64,000 nucleotides of DNA from Cesiribacteraceae bacterium YIM B00369 (GCA_017948555.1 JAFMYY010000009.1:116724-180723), one strand, 5' to 3'; shown: positions 47,512-57,563, counted from the first letter of the stretch. Made by a program: numbers and translations. Notes: a model not told the origin generated them from the sequence alone.

Positions 47512-47550
47512 ACAAAAAAATAGCGCCCGTTCTGGAACCAGCGCTATTTT
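47512..47550 (-). terminator. Intrinsic terminator between convergent genes
   Basis: AAAATAGCGC (47517-47526) pairs with GCGCTATTTT (47541-47550), with an inner GTTC/GAAC helix. On the minus strand seven T follow, so it best serves the acetylesterase gene; it may also stop the rightward HEAT gene. Confidence 0.8.
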
Positions 47551-47574
47551 CAAAAACCTGTTTAATAAATTTTC

Positions 47575-48981
47575 TTATTCCAGCTTTACCGGCCAGTTGT
47601 CGGTGCGGAAGCTTGAGGCGGGAAGGCCTGCTTTGTTGAAGAGTTCAGGCTCTGAGGTGTTGCTCCAGCCTGAGCGGACCGCCACAGGCGCTTTAACCTG
47701 CTTTGCCTGTACTACAATTGTGTTTCCTTCGATACGGGCTTTGGCACGAACAAACTTCCTGTCCTCTCCCGCAATTTCGAACTGTGTTATTTCTTTCTCC
47801 CTGGCCACCAGGCCTTCCTCTGCATAGTCAAATATCAGCCGAAGCTTATTTCCTTCCTTTTTCATTTCTTTAAAAAGAGGTCCGGAAAATGCAATCCCAT
47901 CTTTGCCATAAGTTTGGCTCAGTGCCAAGGCAGCTAACCGCTTCCCTACAACGAGTTTATTCCGGGGGTGTATATCACGTATATTGCCAATATCATTCAA
48001 TACAACCATTCCTGTATTTGGAGTGCTTAAGCTTTTCCGCTGGGCATCGCGCAATAAAACACCTTCCTGTTCCCTTCCATACTTATGAGGGGCTATCTGT
48101 ACATAGTAAAACGGAAAATTAAACTGCCATTCGCTTCTCCAGTTTTTGATAAGGGCAGGAAAGAGCTGTTCATAATTTTCAGGCATGACAGTATTGGTTT
48201 CTCCCTGATACCAGATTACACCTGCAATTCTAAATGGGATCAGCGGGGCAATCATTGTATTGTAGGTAACTCCGGGTTCCCGTGGTGCCCAGGGCATTTC
48301 GCCGATCCTGCCGGCTGCCTCTGCAAACTCCTTATTTTCCTCAACTACACGGGGATTCATCCACACCTCCGCAGGTGTGCCTCCCCAGCTACTGTTGATC
48401 AACCCAATGGGCACATTTAAATTCTCCTGCAGTTCCCTTCCGAAGAAATAGGCAACGGCACTGAAATCGATCATAGTTTCAGGAGTCGAGGCTTCCCAGC
48501 TGCCCTGCAGATCAATTTGTTTGGTTTCTGCAGTGCGGTGGGCAACTGTAAAAAAACGAATGTTCGGGTGGTTAGCCTTTTTCACTTCTTCCTGCCCGTT
48601 ATCTATGCCCATTGCTGCCGACCATTCCATATTAGACTGTCCGGAACAAAGCCACACTTCTCCGACCAGTACATCGTTGAGCCGGATAGTGTTTAATCCT
48701 TGTATGGTAAGAGTGTAAGGCCCTCCCGCCGCCGGAGTATTTACCTTTACCGACCAGGCACCCTGATTGCTGGCTGCCACTTTTGTTTCTTTCCCATCCC
48801 AGCTGGTGCTAACCTTTACTTCTTCCATGGCTTTGGCCCATCCCCAAATGGTTACCTCTTCCTTTTGCTGCAATACCATACCGTTACCAAATATGGCTGG
48901 CAAGGTAACATCTGCTATAGCGCCGGTGTGGATCATAAGCAGCGTAAGGATAGTAAGAATAAAATAACCTTTTCTTTTCAT
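47575..48981 (-). CDS. Sialate O-acetylesterase family protein
   Basis: 468 residues with a signal peptide (residues 1-23). The SGNH/DUF303 hydrolase signature is VWLCSGQSNMEW (Ser in GQSN, about 117), followed by SSWGGTPAEVW and GVIWYQGETNT; the His/Asp pair would lie near DIHPRNK (about 345). Family members remove O-acetyl groups from sialic acids or plant polysaccharides. Export suggests a periplasmic or surface glycan-degrading enzyme, in keeping with the carbohydrate lifestyle of many Cytophagales. No polysaccharide utilisation locus (SusC/SusD pair) is next to it. Confidence 0.92.
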   Translation of the reverse strand: MKRKGYFILTILTLLMIHTGAIADVTLPAIFGNGMVLQQKEEVTIWGWAKAMEEVKVSTSWDGKETKVAASNQGAWSVKVNTPAAGGPYTLTIQGLNTIRLNDVLVGEVWLCSGQSNMEWSAAMGIDNGQEEVKKANHPNIRFFTVAHRTAETKQIDLQGSWEASTPETMIDFSAVAYFFGRELQENLNVPIGLINSSWGGTPAEVWMNPRVVEENKEFAEAAGRIGEMPWAPREPGVTYNTMIAPLIPFRIAGVIWYQGETNTVMPENYEQLFPALIKNWRSEWQFNFPFYYVQIAPHKYGREQEGVLLRDAQRKSLSTPNTGMVVLNDIGNIRDIHPRNKLVVGKRLAALALSQTYGKDGIAFSGPLFKEMKKEGNKLRLIFDYAEEGLVAREKEITQFEIAGEDRKFVRAKARIEGNTIVVQAKQVKAPVAVRSGWSNTSEPELFNKAGLPASSFRTDNWPVKLE

Positions 48982-49915
48982 TTGTTCTTCTGTTTACGGG
49001 TTTTGTTGATTTTATCTGATGGTTTGAATGTTGATTATTTCGCAAACCAGGAGCAAAGTAATTTCCACAGAGAACATATAGCCTTCATAAAATAGCTGAA
49101 AATTCAGTCAGTTCAAAGGCCGGAAAACCTGCACTCACTTAGTTCGTTCTCTTCCTGGGCACAGCACTTCCCGGCTTTTTTTTGCAGTAATACTTTTTCC
49201 GGCAGCACTATTTTATAAAGCTCCGGTAGCTGAATAAAGAGCCAGCTAAAGGTTCTATAGTAATTGGCAGAACAACTGTCCACTTTACAGCTAACCACAG
49301 CTATAGCGAAATAAAGGTTTCCCGGAGCAATATAACACAATCCCCGCTTCATTTCTTAAACAAAAGATGAGCACTTCCTTATACCGGCTGTTAAGATCAT
49401 TCTGAAATATAACATCAAATTTATTCTTCACCTTAAAATCACTCCACCCGGATTGATGTAGTAAATTCTATTCCTTACATTTATTTAGCATAGCAGCAAA
49501 AAACAGGCGGTTACCTTTGTGCATTTAACCTCATTAAGAAGCCAGGATCCGGTAATCTTTTATAACAGCATAACAAAGGCTCCGGTAACTTTCTTTGATT
49601 ACCATAAATATTGAAAGAATTGTATTTTTATTCCTGCCCAAAGTCCATTAATGCTGCAGGTATAAATTCCGGGGAGGCTTTTCTGCATAAACAGGCGCAA
49701 AAATCAGCATGTGTGGTTAACTGGCGGTCGGGAAAAGCTTTAAAATTTACTGATACGAAAATCATACTTTTAACCGGTAAATTCCAAACTATTATTACAT
49801 GAAAAGAACAGGGCAGGTAACAATTTTTTAACACTAAGACTTACACCTGCCTTTATTAAAAATTATTTTATTTTAATTTGCACTTATCTTCTTTCTATCG
49901 CTATTTAATTTTATC
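48982..49915. other. 934-bp spacer without supported gene
   Basis: The largest gap in the window. Frames of 60-80 codons on both strands (49113-49352, 49611-49802, 49628-49834) have odd composition and no recognisable motif. A GGCAGGT/ACCTGCC inverted repeat with a 26-base loop (49812-49851) lies 65 bp before the kinase gene. No good promoter boxes found. Confidence 0.45.
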
Positions 49916-52132
49916 ATGGTTAATCAGATTATAAAAGTCCTGCTGCTATTTTTCCTGATCCCGCAAGGGCTGCAAGCCGGAGCTAACCCTGATTCAATTA
50001 TTATCAGAAACTTTAAAGCAGAGCAATACAAAGCCTCTCCAACCACTTACCACGGAATAGAGCTGGCAAATAAAGTAACTCTTTTTGCCAACGAAAACGG
50101 GGTGCTCCAATACGACGGCAGTGAGTGGAAGATTATTTCCTTAAAAAATTTCTCACCAGCTATTTCGCTCCTGGAAGATGGAAACAGGATTTATGTAGGT
50201 GGAAGAAACGAAATTGGCTACCTGGAACCAAATGAAATGGGCGAACTGGAATACACTTCACTTAAACCCCTTCTGGACCCTGAAGGAAATATTTCTTTAT
50301 CAGACACCTGGCAGATAATAAAAACAGAAGAGGGTATTTATTTTGAGACTTATGAAATGATCCTCCGATATGACGGAAACAGTATGCATATCATCCCTTT
50401 GCAGTCTGCCTATATATTCAAGGTAAACCGGCAATTGTTTGCCTCCGTAGAAAAAAAGGGACTGGCAAAAATTGAGAAGGACACCGTTACTTTTGTTAAT
50501 ACAGCTTTTGCCTTCGACAAGGACATGGCTTTCATTTACATAAAGGGATTAAAAGGTGAAAATCTTATTCTGACCGCCGATAATGGAATTTATACTTTTG
50601 ATCCGGTAAAGTTTACCACCAAAAAATGGGAAGGGGCAGCCAATTCTCTTTTGCAGAAAAACAGCCTGTACAGCATGCTTACCTGGAACGACAGCATATA
50701 TGTGTGTGCCACTTTTATGGGAGGTATATTTTTACTCGACAGAGAGGGGAAGCTTATAAAAGCGTACAACAAAGATAATGGTTTAACCAGCGACTTCCTG
50801 CGGGAAATCTTTGAAGATTCACGGGGAAACATCTGGATCACCAGCGACTATGGCCTGAATTATTTGCAGTTTGCCGGACAGGGAGCACCAGCCATAGAAC
50901 CGGAACCGGTAATAAGATACCTTACCATAAATGACCAGCAAACAGGCCTGGCTCCCGGACAGGATTCTTTTGAAACAGAAAAAGACTATGCAGGCTCCAC
51001 CATCTTCCATTTTGCCACTCCGGGCTTTCATAAAGAAGAACTGGAGTACAGCTTTAAACTGGAAGGTTATGACAGGAAATGGTCTGACTGGAAACAGATA
51101 ACCTCCAAAGAATACACTAACTTAAGGCAAGGGAACTATACATTCCGGTTAAAAGCCCGTATCCCTGGTAAAAAAGAGTCGCGGCCGGTAAGGTTTTTCA
51201 TTACCATTCCTATATCATGGTACAAAACTAATCTGGCTTATTTCTGCTTCGCGCTGCTTTTACCAGCGGGTATTTATGCAGCCATCCACTACCGGACCAA
51301 AAGATTAAAGCATTCAAACATGCGGCTGGCAAAAATCATTAAAAGCCGGACAGCTGAAATTATGGCTCAGAAAGAACAGTTAAGGGTTGCCAATAATGAT
51401 TTAAAAATTAAAAATAAGGAGCTCGACAATTTTGTATACCGCTCTTCACACGACCTTGTAGCTCCTTTAAAATCCCTTAAAGGCCTCATTTCCATTGCCC
51501 AGCTGGAAAATGAGAAAAAAAACCTCCCCACCTATTTTAAGCTGATGAATTCCAGTATCGATAAGCTGGAGAATTTTATCAAAAGCATAATGGAATATTC
51601 ATCCAATTCCAAGAAAGCGGTTACCAGGGAAGAAGTGGACCTGAATGAAATTATTGACAGCATTAATGAAGATCTTAAATATTATGAAAAAACAGAAAGG
51701 ATTGAATTTATCCGGAACATCAGCGCTCCCTCCTTCCTTTCAGACGCTAAACGGTTAAGGATTATTTTAAGCAACCTGATTACCAACAGTATTAAATACC
51801 ATAACTATAACCAGGACTACTTATTTACAGAAGTGAGATCAGCTGTTGAAAAGGATAAAATTAAGATTGAAGTTATCGACAATGGCAAAGGTATTGCCAA
51901 TGAATACCTGGACAAAATTTTTGATATGTTCTTCCGTGCCAGTGATGGAGCAGACGGATCCGGATTAGGCCTGTATATTGTAAAAGATACTGTTAATAAT
52001 TTAGGCGGGCAAATCAGCGTCCGTTCCGAATCTGGCAAAGGAACTGCTTTTACACTTTATTTCCCTCTCAGTGGCGTAGTGGAGGATACTCCTGGTTCAA
52101 AAAAAAGAGCACTGAGAATATCTGACCTTTAG
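49916..52132 (+). CDS. Sensor histidine kinase with periplasmic Reg_prop/Y_Y_Y sensor
   Basis: 738 residues. Signal peptide (1-21), then a beta-propeller-like sensor (about 40-320; LFANENGVLQYDGSEWK and DSRGNIWITSDYGLNYL are Reg_prop blades), a Y_Y_Y domain (about 360-430, SFKLEGYDRKWSDWK), one membrane helix (about 441-460), a coiled coil and the kinase core. The phospho-acceptor is H512 in SSHDLVAPLKSLKG; the ATPase has N-box NLITNSIKYH, G1 VIDNGKGI, F-box FDMFFRAS and G2 GSGLGLYIVKD. No receiver or AraC domain, so unlike the PUL hybrid sensors it needs a separate regulator, none of which is adjacent. The propeller appears short for the family. Confidence 0.92.
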   Translation: MVNQIIKVLLLFFLIPQGLQAGANPDSIIIRNFKAEQYKASPTTYHGIELANKVTLFANENGVLQYDGSEWKIISLKNFSPAISLLEDGNRIYVGGRNEIGYLEPNEMGELEYTSLKPLLDPEGNISLSDTWQIIKTEEGIYFETYEMILRYDGNSMHIIPLQSAYIFKVNRQLFASVEKKGLAKIEKDTVTFVNTAFAFDKDMAFIYIKGLKGENLILTADNGIYTFDPVKFTTKKWEGAANSLLQKNSLYSMLTWNDSIYVCATFMGGIFLLDREGKLIKAYNKDNGLTSDFLREIFEDSRGNIWITSDYGLNYLQFAGQGAPAIEPEPVIRYLTINDQQTGLAPGQDSFETEKDYAGSTIFHFATPGFHKEELEYSFKLEGYDRKWSDWKQITSKEYTNLRQGNYTFRLKARIPGKKESRPVRFFITIPISWYKTNLAYFCFALLLPAGIYAAIHYRTKRLKHSNMRLAKIIKSRTAEIMAQKEQLRVANNDLKIKNKELDNFVYRSSHDLVAPLKSLKGLISIAQLENEKKNLPTYFKLMNSSIDKLENFIKSIMEYSSNSKKAVTREEVDLNEIIDSINEDLKYYEKTERIEFIRNISAPSFLSDAKRLRIILSNLITNSIKYHNYNQDYLFTEVRSAVEKDKIKIEVIDNGKGIANEYLDKIFDMFFRASDGADGSGLGLYIVKDTVNNLGGQISVRSESGKGTAFTLYFPLSGVVEDTPGSKKRALRISDL

Positions 52133-52602
52133 GATTACAAAAATATCTTACCCTGCCTCCCCCTAACATTCTATCCCACAATCATTTGCTTCCACAGCAA
52201 GAGTAATGCTCCGCACCTGTAAATTTTATATACAAAGAGTTAGTTAAAATAAAGGAACTTATTTTAACCCGATTATGTAATTAAATTAAATTCTGTATTT
52301 ATGCCTTTTTGCCAAATACACAGGCATAATTAATCTTCTTTGCGTTTGATTAGTTTTCAATATACCAAATGCAAAGAATTTTATCCTGAATCCTCTTGAC
52401 ATTCAACGTCAAACCTTACATGATAAAAGGAATCCGGATTTTTCAGGCATAGAATTTATTGTTATATTATCAATACTGAACCTGTTCTTTGTTTCTTTAA
52501 GCTGATATCAAATCCAGCAACTTCTTTACTATTTCTGTTCCAGGCAGCAGGCTCAATAGTATAATTCAGAATTAAAATATTTAGAATATAAAAGAAACCA
52601 GC
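52133..52602. other. 470-bp region upstream of prkA
   Basis: No supported gene. Contains TTGAC and GTCAA (52396-52412) as an inverted repeat about 190 bp before prkA. No exact TAnnTTTG box with a spaced TTG was found. Confidence 0.45.
52396..52412. promoter_or_regulatory. TTGAC-N7-GTCAA inverted repeat upstream of prkA
   Basis: A perfect 5-base dyad with 7-nt spacing, the size of a dimeric regulator site. It might also be read as a -35-like TTGACA with CATGAT 17 nt downstream, but sigma-70-type boxes are not used by the Bacteroidota housekeeping factor. Low confidence. Confidence 0.25.
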
Positions 52603-54531
52603 ATGAGCATCTTTGAAAAAATCAAGACCAATTACAACAGCACTCAGGATGAAATGACTGTTGGCGAATTCCTTACTCTTTGCCGGAAGGACCCTAAAGT
52701 GTATGCAAAACCTTCTGAACGCCTTCTCGATGCTATTGGCGAACCCGAACTGCTCGATACCCGTGAAGACCCGGTCTTAAGCAGAGTGTTCTCTAATAAA
52801 AAAATTAAGGTTTATCCTGCCTTTAAAGAATTTTACGGGATGGAAACCACCATAGAGCAGATTGTTTCTTACTTCCGCCATTCTGCACAGGGGCTGGAGG
52901 AAAAAAAACAGATCCTGTACCTGATGGGGCCTGTGGGAGGTGGTAAAAGCTCCCTTGCTGAAAAGATCAAACACCTGATGCAGGAGAACCCTATTTATAT
53001 ACTGAAGGCAGGAAACCAGATAAGTCCGGTGTATGAAAGCCCCCTTGGTCTTTTTGCGGACTATAAAAAAGAAATTGAGGAGGAATATGGTATTCCTGTC
53101 CGTAATATCCCTTTCTGCATGAGCCCATGGGCTGCTAAAAGATTGCGTGAGTTCAAGGGCGACATAAACCAGTTTAAGGTTATTAAAATGTATCCCAGCA
53201 TCCAGGACCAGATTGCTATGGCAAAAACTGAACCCGGTGATGAAAACAACCAGGATATTTCGACCCTGGTGGGAAAAGTGGATATAAGGAAACTGGCGCA
53301 GTTCCAGCAAAGCGACCCTGATGCATACAGCTATACCGGCGGCCTTTGCCTGGGCAACCAGGGGGTAATGGAGTTTGTGGAAATGTTTAAGGCTCCTATT
53401 AAGGTATTAAACCCCCTCTTAACAGCCACCCAGGAAGGAAACTACAAAGGCACTGAACCTATTGGTGCCATTCCTTTTGATGGTATTATTCTGGCACACT
53501 CAAACGAATCGGAATGGGCTAAGTTTATTAATGATAAAAAGAACGAGGCTTTCCTTGACCGTATTTATAAAGTACAGGTACCCTATTGCCTCCGTATTGA
53601 TCAGGAAATTAAAATTTATGAAAAGCTTATCAGGGAGAGTTCCCTTTCCCAGGCTACCTGTGCGCCAAAAACACTCGACATTCTGGCTCAGTTCGCAGTA
53701 ATGACACGCCTGAAAGAACCTGAAAATTCCTCTCTCTACTCAAAAATGCGTGTCTACAATGGAGAAACACTTAAAGAAACCGATCCTAACGCAAAATCGC
53801 TGCAGGAATACAGGGAAGAGGCTGGTATTAATGAGGGGATGACCGGCATTTCCACCCGCTTTGCTTTCAAGGTACTTTCCAAAGTTTACAATTTCGACAG
53901 CGAGGAAATTGCCGCCAACCCGGTACACCTGTTGTATGTACTGGAAGAGGAAGTGGTAAAAATGATGCTCGACAAAGAAACAGAGGAAAAGTACCTCAAC
54001 CTTATAAAATCGGTACTGGCCTCTAAATATGCTTCTTTTATATCTGATGAAATCCAGAAAGCTTATATTGAATCTTATGGCACATACGGGCAGAACATAT
54101 TTGAAAAATATGTGGTTTATGCCGACCACTGGATGCAGCAGAACGATTACCGCGATCCTGATTCAGGAGAAATGCTCAGCAGGGCAATATTGAACGAGGA
54201 ACTGGAAAAGATCGAAAAACCGGCAGGCATTGCAAACCCTAAGGACTTCAGGGCTGAAGTAACTAACTTCTTCCTGCGGTACAAAGCCACGCATAACGGA
54301 GAAAATCCACGCTGGGACTCTTATGCAAAGATCAAGAATGTAATTGAGAAAAAGATCTTTACCAATACAGAAGATCTGCTCCCTGTAATTTCCTTTACAG
54401 CGAAAACCAGCACCGATAATGAGAAAAAACACCAGGACTTTATTCAAAGAATGGAGAACCGCGGCTATACTTATAAGCAGATAAGAATCCTCGTAGACTG
54501 GTTTATGCGGGTGCGGAAATCAATGGCTTAA
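52603..54531 (+). CDS. prkA: PrkA family AAA+ serine protein kinase
   Basis: 642 residues, normal PrkA/YeaG length. The N-terminal AAA+ domain (to about 380) carries Walker A GPVGGGKSS (about 108-116) and the conserved LGLFADY, PFCMSPW and AIPFDGIILAHSNESEW segments. The C-terminal PrkA kinase-like domain (about 410-640) ends with YTYKQIRILVDWFMRVRK. E. coli YeaG is a kinase induced by nitrogen starvation and stress; the Bacillus protein influences sporulation. It leads the conserved set prkA-yeaH-spoVR found in many non-sporing bacteria. A strong hairpin follows the stop codon at once. Confidence 0.95.
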   Translation: MSIFEKIKTNYNSTQDEMTVGEFLTLCRKDPKVYAKPSERLLDAIGEPELLDTREDPVLSRVFSNKKIKVYPAFKEFYGMETTIEQIVSYFRHSAQGLEEKKQILYLMGPVGGGKSSLAEKIKHLMQENPIYILKAGNQISPVYESPLGLFADYKKEIEEEYGIPVRNIPFCMSPWAAKRLREFKGDINQFKVIKMYPSIQDQIAMAKTEPGDENNQDISTLVGKVDIRKLAQFQQSDPDAYSYTGGLCLGNQGVMEFVEMFKAPIKVLNPLLTATQEGNYKGTEPIGAIPFDGIILAHSNESEWAKFINDKKNEAFLDRIYKVQVPYCLRIDQEIKIYEKLIRESSLSQATCAPKTLDILAQFAVMTRLKEPENSSLYSKMRVYNGETLKETDPNAKSLQEYREEAGINEGMTGISTRFAFKVLSKVYNFDSEEIAANPVHLLYVLEEEVVKMMLDKETEEKYLNLIKSVLASKYASFISDEIQKAYIESYGTYGQNIFEKYVVYADHWMQQNDYRDPDSGEMLSRAILNEELEKIEKPAGIANPKDFRAEVTNFFLRYKATHNGENPRWDSYAKIKNVIEKKIFTNTEDLLPVISFTAKTSTDNEKKHQDFIQRMENRGYTYKQIRILVDWFMRVRKSMA

Positions 54532-54536
54532 GAAGA

Positions 54537-54577
54537 TTTAAAAATGGCACGGACTTTTTGTCCGTGCCATTTTTAAA
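54537..54577 (+). terminator. 18-bp perfect hairpin between prkA and yeaH
   Basis: Bases 54537-54554 pair perfectly with 54560-54577 around a TTTTT loop, with a GGCACGGAC core and a T5 tail on the + strand. It begins 5 bp after the prkA stop, inside a normally co-transcribed set, so it can reduce or process the downstream message. Confidence 0.85.
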
Positions 54578-54726
54578 AAAAAATTCCAGGCCTGTTTTAA
54601 CATTACTGCGTCAGCAGTTCTCCCTTATCGTCTCTGCACACTCCCAGGTTGTAAGCCATTCCGGTTTAACTAAAAGTATTTACCGGCTTACAATCTCAAA
54701 TTTTCCAAATTCCACATCAGCGAAAT

Positions 54727-55992
54727 ATGAGCATAATTATAGACAGGAGAAAAAACACATCGGGTAAATCCATAAATAACCGCCAGAAATTCCTGAAGCG
54801 CATTGAGGGGCAAATAAAAAAGGCTTTACCCGACATAATGAGTCAGGAAGGCATTAAGGACAGCAAAAACGGAGGAGCCGTAAGAATACCGGTTAAAGGA
54901 TTGAAAGAACCTGCTTTCCGGCACGATCCTGCCACGGGTAACAAAAACACGGTAAGGCCTGGCAACGATAAGTTTACCGAAGGAGACAGAATTCCCAAAC
55001 CTGAAGGAGAAGGTGGTGGCTCAGGAAAAGGAAAAGGCTCCAACCAGCCCGGCTCAACAGAAGATGAGTTCAGTGTGATCTTATCGCGCGATGAATTTCT
55101 GAGATACTTTTTTGATGACCTCGAACTCCCCAACCTTGTAAAGGAATTTATGGAAAGCACGGTGGATTATAAAAACCGGCGTGCCGGATATATAAAAGAC
55201 AGTGTGCCTTCGCGGCTGAATATTAAAACCAGCTACCAGCAGGCGCTGGGCAGGAAAATTGCCCTGCAGGGTGTATTTGAGCAAAAGCTGAAAGAGCTTG
55301 AAGCTGCCCTGGCACAGGAAAAAGATGAAGCTAAAAAGAAGGAACTGGAAGATGAAATTGAGCTGACCAAAAGGCAACTGGAAACAATTCCTTTTTTCGA
55401 AGACCTGGACCTGCGTTACAATAATTTTGAAAGGGTACCCCTGCCGGCAACATCTGCCGTAATGTTCTGCATTATGGACGTTTCCGGATCTATGGGTTTT
55501 CATGAGAAAGATATTTCGAAACGCTTTTTTACGCTTCTTTACCTCTTTCTTACAAAACAATACGAAAAGGTGGAGCTGGTTTTTATACGCCACCACACAG
55601 AAGCCAAAGAGGTAAACGAAGAGGAGTTTTTTAACTCCCGCGAAAGCGGAGGCACCATTGTAGCGCCTTCACTGGCGCTGATGAAAAAAATTATCAACGA
55701 ACGTTATAACGATAATCAGTGGAACATCTATTGTTGCCAGGCCAGCGACGGCGATGTTTGGTCAGATGAGGATGCCGCGCAGTGCCATAAAGCAGTACGC
55801 GACGAAATACTTCCTTCCATCCAGTACATGGCCTATATAGAAATAAACAAGCACGAAAGAAACAGCAGCCTTTGGAAAGCCTACCAGAAACTTCAGGATG
55901 AAGATAAATTCTCGATGAGGAATATTTTTGAGGTAAACCAGATCTGGCCGGTATTTCAGGGCTTATTCAGAAAAAGAAACGTAGCAGCATGA
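54727..55992 (+). CDS. yeaH: YeaH/UPF0229 (DUF444) von Willebrand-type protein
   Basis: 421 residues. N-terminus MSIIIDRRKN and a Gly/Lys-rich linker (about 95-115) are typical of UPF0229. A central helical coiled segment (about 180-225) precedes the von Willebrand A-like domain with the metal site DVSGSMG (D251) and a second acidic site in CCQASDGDVWSDEDAA. The family works with PrkA and SpoVR; a MoxR-like ATPase and VWA pairing is the nearest parallel (inference). 195 bp separate it from prkA, including the hairpin. Its last four bases (ATGA, 55989-55992) overlap the start of spoVR, so translation is coupled. Confidence 0.94.
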   Translation: MSIIIDRRKNTSGKSINNRQKFLKRIEGQIKKALPDIMSQEGIKDSKNGGAVRIPVKGLKEPAFRHDPATGNKNTVRPGNDKFTEGDRIPKPEGEGGGSGKGKGSNQPGSTEDEFSVILSRDEFLRYFFDDLELPNLVKEFMESTVDYKNRRAGYIKDSVPSRLNIKTSYQQALGRKIALQGVFEQKLKELEAALAQEKDEAKKKELEDEIELTKRQLETIPFFEDLDLRYNNFERVPLPATSAVMFCIMDVSGSMGFHEKDISKRFFTLLYLFLTKQYEKVELVFIRHHTEAKEVNEEEFFNSRESGGTIVAPSLALMKKIINERYNDNQWNIYCCQASDGDVWSDEDAAQCHKAVRDEILPSIQYMAYIEINKHERNSSLWKAYQKLQDEDKFSMRNIFEVNQIWPVFQGLFRKRNVAA

Positions 55993-57497
55993 ACAAGAAA
56001 GAAACCTACAGGAAAATGTTCTGTGCACCTAACTGGAATTACGAAACCCTGCTTGCAGCAGATGAGGTTACGCACAGAATAGGAAGAGATGATTTCAGGC
56101 TGAAGGTGTACCCTAACCAGATAGAAATTGTAACCTCTGAACAGATGCTGGATGCTTACTCCCTCATAGGCCTCCCCACCTCCTACCCGCACTGGAAATT
56201 CGGGAAAGACTTCGTTATTAACCAGAGTAATTATTCAAAAGGAAGGATGGGGCTGTCCTACGAAATGGTAATTAACTCCAACCCCTGCATCAGCTACAAT
56301 ATGGAAAACAATACCACCTGTATGATGGTGTTGGTTATTGCCCATGCCTGCCAGGGACATAATGCCTTTTTTGCCAATAATTACTTCTTTAAGGAATGGA
56401 CCTCCGCTGAATCCATTATTGATTACATGGTTTTCGCCCGCAATTTTATTCTTAAATGCGAAGATGAATACGGCCATGAAGAGGTTGAGAACATTCTCGA
56501 TGCCTGCCATGCCCTCATGAACCATGGAGTGGATAAGTATAAAAAGCCACAAAAGCTCTCGGCACAGGAAGAAATTGAAAGGCTTAAGAAACTTTCTGAT
56601 GTAAGGAGAGAAAATTACAATGAACTGTGGCGTACCCTGCCCAAAGACAATGAAATAAATTTTGAATCATCGGCCGGTAACTTTCCGGAAGAGCCGGAAG
56701 AAAACCTGCTCTATTTCATTGAAAAAAATGCGCCCACCCTCCCGGGCTGGAAAAGGGAAATTATACGGATAGTGCGGAAGGTTGCACAGTATTTTTACCC
56801 GCAGGGCATGACAAAGGTAATGAACGAAGGCTATGCCACCTTTATGCACTACCATATTGTAAATAAGATGTTTGAGGAAGGATACCTTGATGATGGTTTT
56901 ATGCTGGAGTTTATGCACAGCCACAGTTCTGTCCTTTACCAGCCTCCTTACAACAGCAAATATTTTTCAGGTCTGAACCCTTACACCCTGGGCTTTAATA
57001 TTTTTATGGATATTAAACGGATATGCCAAAACCCTACAAAAGAAGATAAAGCCTGGATGCCCCACCTGATTGGCCAAAACTGGCTGGAGCAGGTAAATTA
57101 TGCCATGGAAAACTTCCGGGATGACAGCTTTCTTCTCCAGTATCTTTCCCCCAAAGTAATAAGGGACATGAAGCTTTTTTCCATTGGCGATTATGAAAAG
57201 GAAAAAGAATATATTATTCAGGCCATTCATGATGAGAACGGGTACCGGAAAATAAGGGAAATGCTGAGTGAGCAGTATACCCGCACCAGCTATGTGCCCG
57301 ACATCCAGATTGAAAAAGTAGATCTCCATAAATCCAACAGGATTTTCCTGTCGCACAATATCAGTAACGGGCGCAGGCTCCACCAGGATGAAGCCCAAAG
57401 CACGATTGAGTATCTGCATTACTTATGGGAGTTTCCTGTAACACTTTACTCTAAAAACAAGCTTGGCGTCATTGAAGACGAATATAAAAAAGGTTAA
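55989..57497 (+). CDS. spoVR: SpoVR family protein
   Basis: 502 residues, family length. Recognisable blocks: PNWNYETLLAADEVTHRIGRDD near the N-terminus, YPHWKFGKDF, MVLVIAHACQGHNAFF with histidines, EGYATFMHYHIVNKM (about 280) and the conserved NPYTLGFNIFMDIKRICQNP. The histidines and glutamates look like a metal or catalytic site, although no activity is established. Named after a Bacillus spore-cortex gene, but present in many non-spore-formers together with prkA and yeaH; a general stress role is likely here. Translation is coupled to yeaH by a 4-bp overlap. Confidence 0.95.
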   Translation: MNKKETYRKMFCAPNWNYETLLAADEVTHRIGRDDFRLKVYPNQIEIVTSEQMLDAYSLIGLPTSYPHWKFGKDFVINQSNYSKGRMGLSYEMVINSNPCISYNMENNTTCMMVLVIAHACQGHNAFFANNYFFKEWTSAESIIDYMVFARNFILKCEDEYGHEEVENILDACHALMNHGVDKYKKPQKLSAQEEIERLKKLSDVRRENYNELWRTLPKDNEINFESSAGNFPEEPEENLLYFIEKNAPTLPGWKREIIRIVRKVAQYFYPQGMTKVMNEGYATFMHYHIVNKMFEEGYLDDGFMLEFMHSHSSVLYQPPYNSKYFSGLNPYTLGFNIFMDIKRICQNPTKEDKAWMPHLIGQNWLEQVNYAMENFRDDSFLLQYLSPKVIRDMKLFSIGDYEKEKEYIIQAIHDENGYRKIREMLSEQYTRTSYVPDIQIEKVDLHKSNRIFLSHNISNGRRLHQDEAQSTIEYLHYLWEFPVTLYSKNKLGVIEDEYKKG

Positions 57498-57519
57498 CGG
57501 CAGGTTTTAAATGATTATA

Positions 57520-57563
57520 GCCGGTTGTGCGGGCTGCTACTTATGTGGCCCCGCACAACCGGC
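57520..57563 (+). terminator. Terminator of the prkA-yeaH-spoVR set
   Basis: GCCGGTTGTGCGGG (57520-57533) pairs perfectly with CCCGCACAACCGGC (57550-57563), followed by ATTTTATTT. It begins 22 bp after the spoVR stop. Confidence 0.88.

Noticed and set aside
49113-49352. 79-codon minus frame in the largest gap
   Set aside because: Odd composition, no domain, no promoter or ribosome-binding signal.
52396-52430. Sigma-70-like TTGACA-17-CATGAT upstream of prkA
   Set aside because: The Bacteroidota primary sigma factor uses TTG/TAnnTTTG; the match to -10 is only four of six bases.
52777-53310. 177-codon minus frame
   Set aside because: Shadow of prkA; no start region or conserved motif.
55081-55596. 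171-codon minus frame rich in Phe/Lys
   Set aside because: Shadow of yeaH on the other strand; its Phe-rich sequence is the complement of Lys/Glu-rich codons.
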